NCBI GenBank assembly: GCA_031278315.1
Contig: JAITKS010000306.1
Span: 1-6,593, forward strand
DNA: 6,593 bases
Source: Planctomycetaceae bacterium
Lineage (GTDB): Bacteria; Planctomycetota; Planctomycetia; Pirellulales; Thermoguttaceae
Reading direction: 5' to 3'
Each line of letters opens with the position of its first letter. Within the stretch, counting starts at the first letter, position 1. Shown piece after piece: positions 5,069-6,593 of the stretch. The notes beneath the pieces are model-generated. The model saw nothing but the letters and a program-made list of their open reading frames with translations, was not told the DNA's origin and ran no database searches. The translations under genes and the position numbers were made by a program.

Positions 5069-5953
5069 TTAAATGTTTCCGGTTATTATCAAAGCAGGAC
5101 TGCCGAGCTTTATTCCGGTATATTTCGAGATAAATTGACACTTTACCTTGAATAAATAACAAATCGTTTGCGGTATTTGTTCTGAATTGTATTCGATAAG
5201 AGTTTCATAGTTTGCCAGTCCCTTCGAGATAATCATGTCTGTAGTTTTGAATATATCTATAAAAGACTTGCTGCATTGTTCTAAAATTGTTCCTACGGCG
5301 TCATTTCCGTTGTCGATAACATTTACGATTTTGTCAAGTCCGATTTGAGTTGCGTCTATTTTAGTTGCATCATTTAGCACCGCTGCCCCTCGTACTACAG
5401 CAGTAATTTTGACATTCGGAAAAACTCGTTTTAACTCCTCAATTAAAATTCGATCACAAACGATTTCTCCGCTGTTGTCAAGCAAGTATAAAATATGTTT
5501 CGCCCTTTTCGCACATTCAATAAACTTATCAACCTCGCCGTCAATCTGCTTTTGCATCGCCGATTCAATCGAGTTGATAATAGCATTATCTGTCCAATCA
5601 CCCCGAACAGCAAAATCAATAGAATTTCCGGCAATCGCAAGTTGCGTTGCTGCATGAATAGGATTATCTGATTTCCGTACACGTTCAAAAAGAGAATCAA
5701 TCAATCCGAGCATAAGCTCATTTGAACGGAATTTCGGAACAGCATAAGGATCATTATTCTTCGTTTCATTACGAATAATACGTTGAACATCCTGCGCAAC
5801 AAGAGGCGGAATATTCGTAAAACCTTTCTCTTGCAATAACACAAATACTTTTTTCAATACAACGGCATGAATTGATTCGTCCCCAGTTGCAAAACGAGAC
5901 GCTTCAAGGGATTGCCTAGCAAGACAAAGCACACAATCGAGCGATACGGGCAT
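5069..5953 (-). CDS. DUF89/ARMT1-like metal-dependent phosphatase
   Basis: DUF89 proteins are metal-dependent phosphatases thought to remove damaged or surplus phosphorylated metabolites. This one belongs to the small stand-alone type with an N-terminal CxxC. From Met at 5953 it has 294 residues, close to archaeal relatives of about 285. Landmarks in that numbering: Cys7-x-x-Cys10 (LDCVLCLARQ), GNSIDF near 109-114, the metal-site motif LLDNSGE with Asp159, Asn160 and Glu163 followed by Asp167, then RGAAVLNDAT (188-197) and SKGLANYETL (243-252). The last motif is usually SKGQGN, so its two central residues are altered. The frame continues upstream to an ATG at 5995, but those 14 residues are hydrophobic and unlike the family. 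A TATAAT box also abuts that ATG, so I prefer 5953. Neither start has a clear ribosome site. The substrate is unknown. Lying next to hisA may be coincidental. Confidence 0.88.
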   Translation of the reverse strand: MPVSLDCVLCLARQSLEASRFATGDESIHAVVLKKVFVLLQEKGFTNIPPLVAQDVQRIIRNETKNNDPYAVPKFRSNELMLGLIDSLFERVRKSDNPIHAATQLAIAGNSIDFAVRGDWTDNAIINSIESAMQKQIDGEVDKFIECAKRAKHILYLLDNSGEIVCDRILIEELKRVFPNVKITAVVRGAAVLNDATKIDATQIGLDKIVNVIDNGNDAVGTILEQCSKSFIDIFKTTDMIISKGLANYETLIEYNSEQIPQTICYLFKVKCQFISKYTGIKLGSPALIITGNI

Positions 5954-5995
5954 TTCAAGAATTATTGTTGATAGGATAATCAATACGCATACCAT

Positions 5996-6001
5996 ATTAT
6001 A
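5996..6001 (-). promoter_or_regulatory. Candidate -10 box for the DUF89 gene
   Basis: On the minus strand TATAAT reads from 6001 to 5996, directly before the upstream ATG. A start site about seven bases on would fall inside the longer reading frame, supporting the shorter protein. No good -35 box is visible at 16-18 bases. Confidence 0.35.
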
Positions 6002-6232
6002 ATTTCGACAATACTTTAGCGTATTTATTAAAGTAAAACCAGCTTACATAAATAAGCAAGTTGCTCAAACCAAAAATTAATATTAATGTAAGAGCAGGTT
6101 AAAAACATTGTTCGGGAGCAATTTTAATCTCAAACGGAAAACTACACAAAATATACTCACCAGACTTGAAATTTCAAGAGACAACAGTTTAAAAATAATG
6201 TCTCACTAATAATTCAATTTTAAATAAAATCG
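6002..6232. other. Palindrome-rich intergenic gap
   Basis: No gene is visible. Small inverted repeats follow one another: TACTTTA/TAAAGTA (6012-6018, 6029-6035), GCTTA/TAAGC (6042-6057), TGCTC/GAGCA (6062-6066, 6092-6096) enclosing the palindrome ATTAATATTAAT (6076-6087), the perfect palindrome CTTGAAATTTCAAG (6165-6178), and GAGACA/TGTCTC (6178-6183, 6199-6204). A fragment ACAGTTTAAA (about 6183-6192) resembles the end of the TTTAAACTGTTCTCA repeat. Confidence 0.55.
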
Positions 6233-6334
6233 TCACGAACACGAAAGAAAATAAATTATTCCATCCGAAATAATCCGTTGAACAATTCCAGCTTTGTCAA
6301 CATAGATACAACCGGATGTACGTAACTTTTTCAT
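6233..6334 (-). pseudogene. N-terminal relic of an AAA-ATPase/PD-(D/E)XK-type gene
   Basis: This 33-codon open frame starts MKKL and contains SGCIYVDKAGIVQ and IISDGIIYFLS. That matches the start of the AAA-ATPase-like family (PF09820), whose members read roughly MKKLPIG, YVDKT, YFLSRPRRFGKS. The residues normally between MKKL and YVDK are partly missing. After FLS the codons TGT TCG TGA CGA TTT replace the expected R-P-R-R-F, so each of the first three codons is one C-to-T change from an Arg or Pro codon, the third giving a stop. The Walker A lysine region is not recognisable beyond this point. It lies about 20 bases after the stop of the next gene in the same orientation, so it looks like the head of a second tandem copy that has decayed. 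The assignment is from recall of the family motif. Confidence 0.65.
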
Positions 6335-6353
6335 AACTTAAAAATTTTTTATG

Positions 6354-6593
6354 TTATTTTGTTGAATCTTCAGTTTTTAATTCTTCTATCCTGCATCCGG
6401 TTTGTTTTCCCGAAAAGGCAATTCCAAGAAGAATAACTTTGCCAAGATATTTGTTGTAATAACGACGATCATGAATTTGTTTCATTGCTTCGTTGAGTAA
6501 AGTGTCTATTTTGGTTTCAGCATGATATTTGATCTCGGCAACTACGGTTAAATTCGGTTGTTCCCAAACAGCGTCGGAGCGTCCGATATTGTT
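6354..6593 (-). CDS. C-terminal part of a PD-(D/E)XK nuclease superfamily protein
   Basis: Seventy-nine residues and a TAA stop are visible. The gene continues beyond the right edge of the window, so the start and N-terminal part are unseen. The fragment carries a nuclease-like core: GRSD (visible residue Asp7), AEIKY giving Glu20-x-Lys22, then MKQIHDRRYY with Gln39, and the hydrophobic strand KVILLGIAFSG. This pattern matches the C-terminal PF08011-type domain usually joined to an N-terminal AAA-ATPase-like domain (PF09820). Such proteins are often present in many related copies per genome. Their function is not established, and nuclease activity is inferred from the fold only. All core acidic and lysine residues are present, so this copy appears intact in the visible part. 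The relic just downstream suggests a tandem pair. Confidence 0.8.
   Translation of the reverse strand, partial: NNIGRSDAVWEQPNLTVVAEIKYHAETKIDTLLNEAMKQIHDRRYYNKYLGKVILLGIAFSGKQTGCRIEELKTEDSTK

Noticed and set aside
5954..5995. N-terminal hydrophobic extension of the DUF89 protein as a signal peptide
   Set aside because: The family is cytoplasmic and starts just before the CxxC, and the -10 box abuts the upstream ATG.
1..6593. tRNA, rRNA or known riboswitch
   Set aside because: No cloverleaf, rRNA-like or recognisable riboswitch core was seen on either strand by eye.

Overview
This is an AT-rich bacterial chromosomal window with low coding density: about two thirds is coding, and the rest is intergenic DNA full of short repeats. 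Nothing in it fixes the phylum. The two clear ribosome binding sites (AAGGAG before the flavodiiron gene, GGAG before dhaK) show that at least some genes use Shine-Dalgarno starts. A flavodiiron protein is typical of anaerobes or microaerophiles. A PD-(D/E)XK/AAA-ATPase-type gene in apparent tandem copies is common in gut and sediment anaerobes. I therefore infer an anaerobic or microaerophilic bacterium and go no further.

Layout, left to right. Positions 31-120 hold an imperfect CTCTGTG-type repeat that runs into the 3' end of a flavodiiron protein gene (116-1309, minus). A gene-free stretch of about 1 kb (1310-2329) follows. It holds degenerate copies of a repeat built around TTTAAACTGTTCTCA, a 12-bp tandem array, a hairpin element, the second CTCTGTG repeat and a possible promoter for the rightward dhaK gene (2330-3334). 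Downstream of dhaK lie three consecutive inverted-repeat elements (3390-3624). Next come a small predicted membrane protein (3699-4082, minus), an inverted copy of the hairpin element, hisA (4234-4953, minus), a DUF89 metal-dependent phosphatase (5069-5953, minus), and a palindrome-rich gap. The window ends with a decayed N-terminal relic (6233-6334, minus) and the C-terminal end (6354-6593, minus) of AAA-ATPase/PD-(D/E)XK nuclease-like genes.

The genes do not form an obvious operon or pathway. dhaK lacks its usual partners dhaL and dhaM, and hisA lacks other histidine genes. Each gene stands in its own repeat-flanked interval. The shared theme is the intergenic DNA. A short element with core CACTGATATATTACG recurs in both orientations and supplies the stop codon of both the flavodiiron gene and hisA at the same position within the element. 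I see no complete new multi-gene system. The most distinctive features are this repeat landscape and the decaying tandem nuclease-family locus at the right edge.
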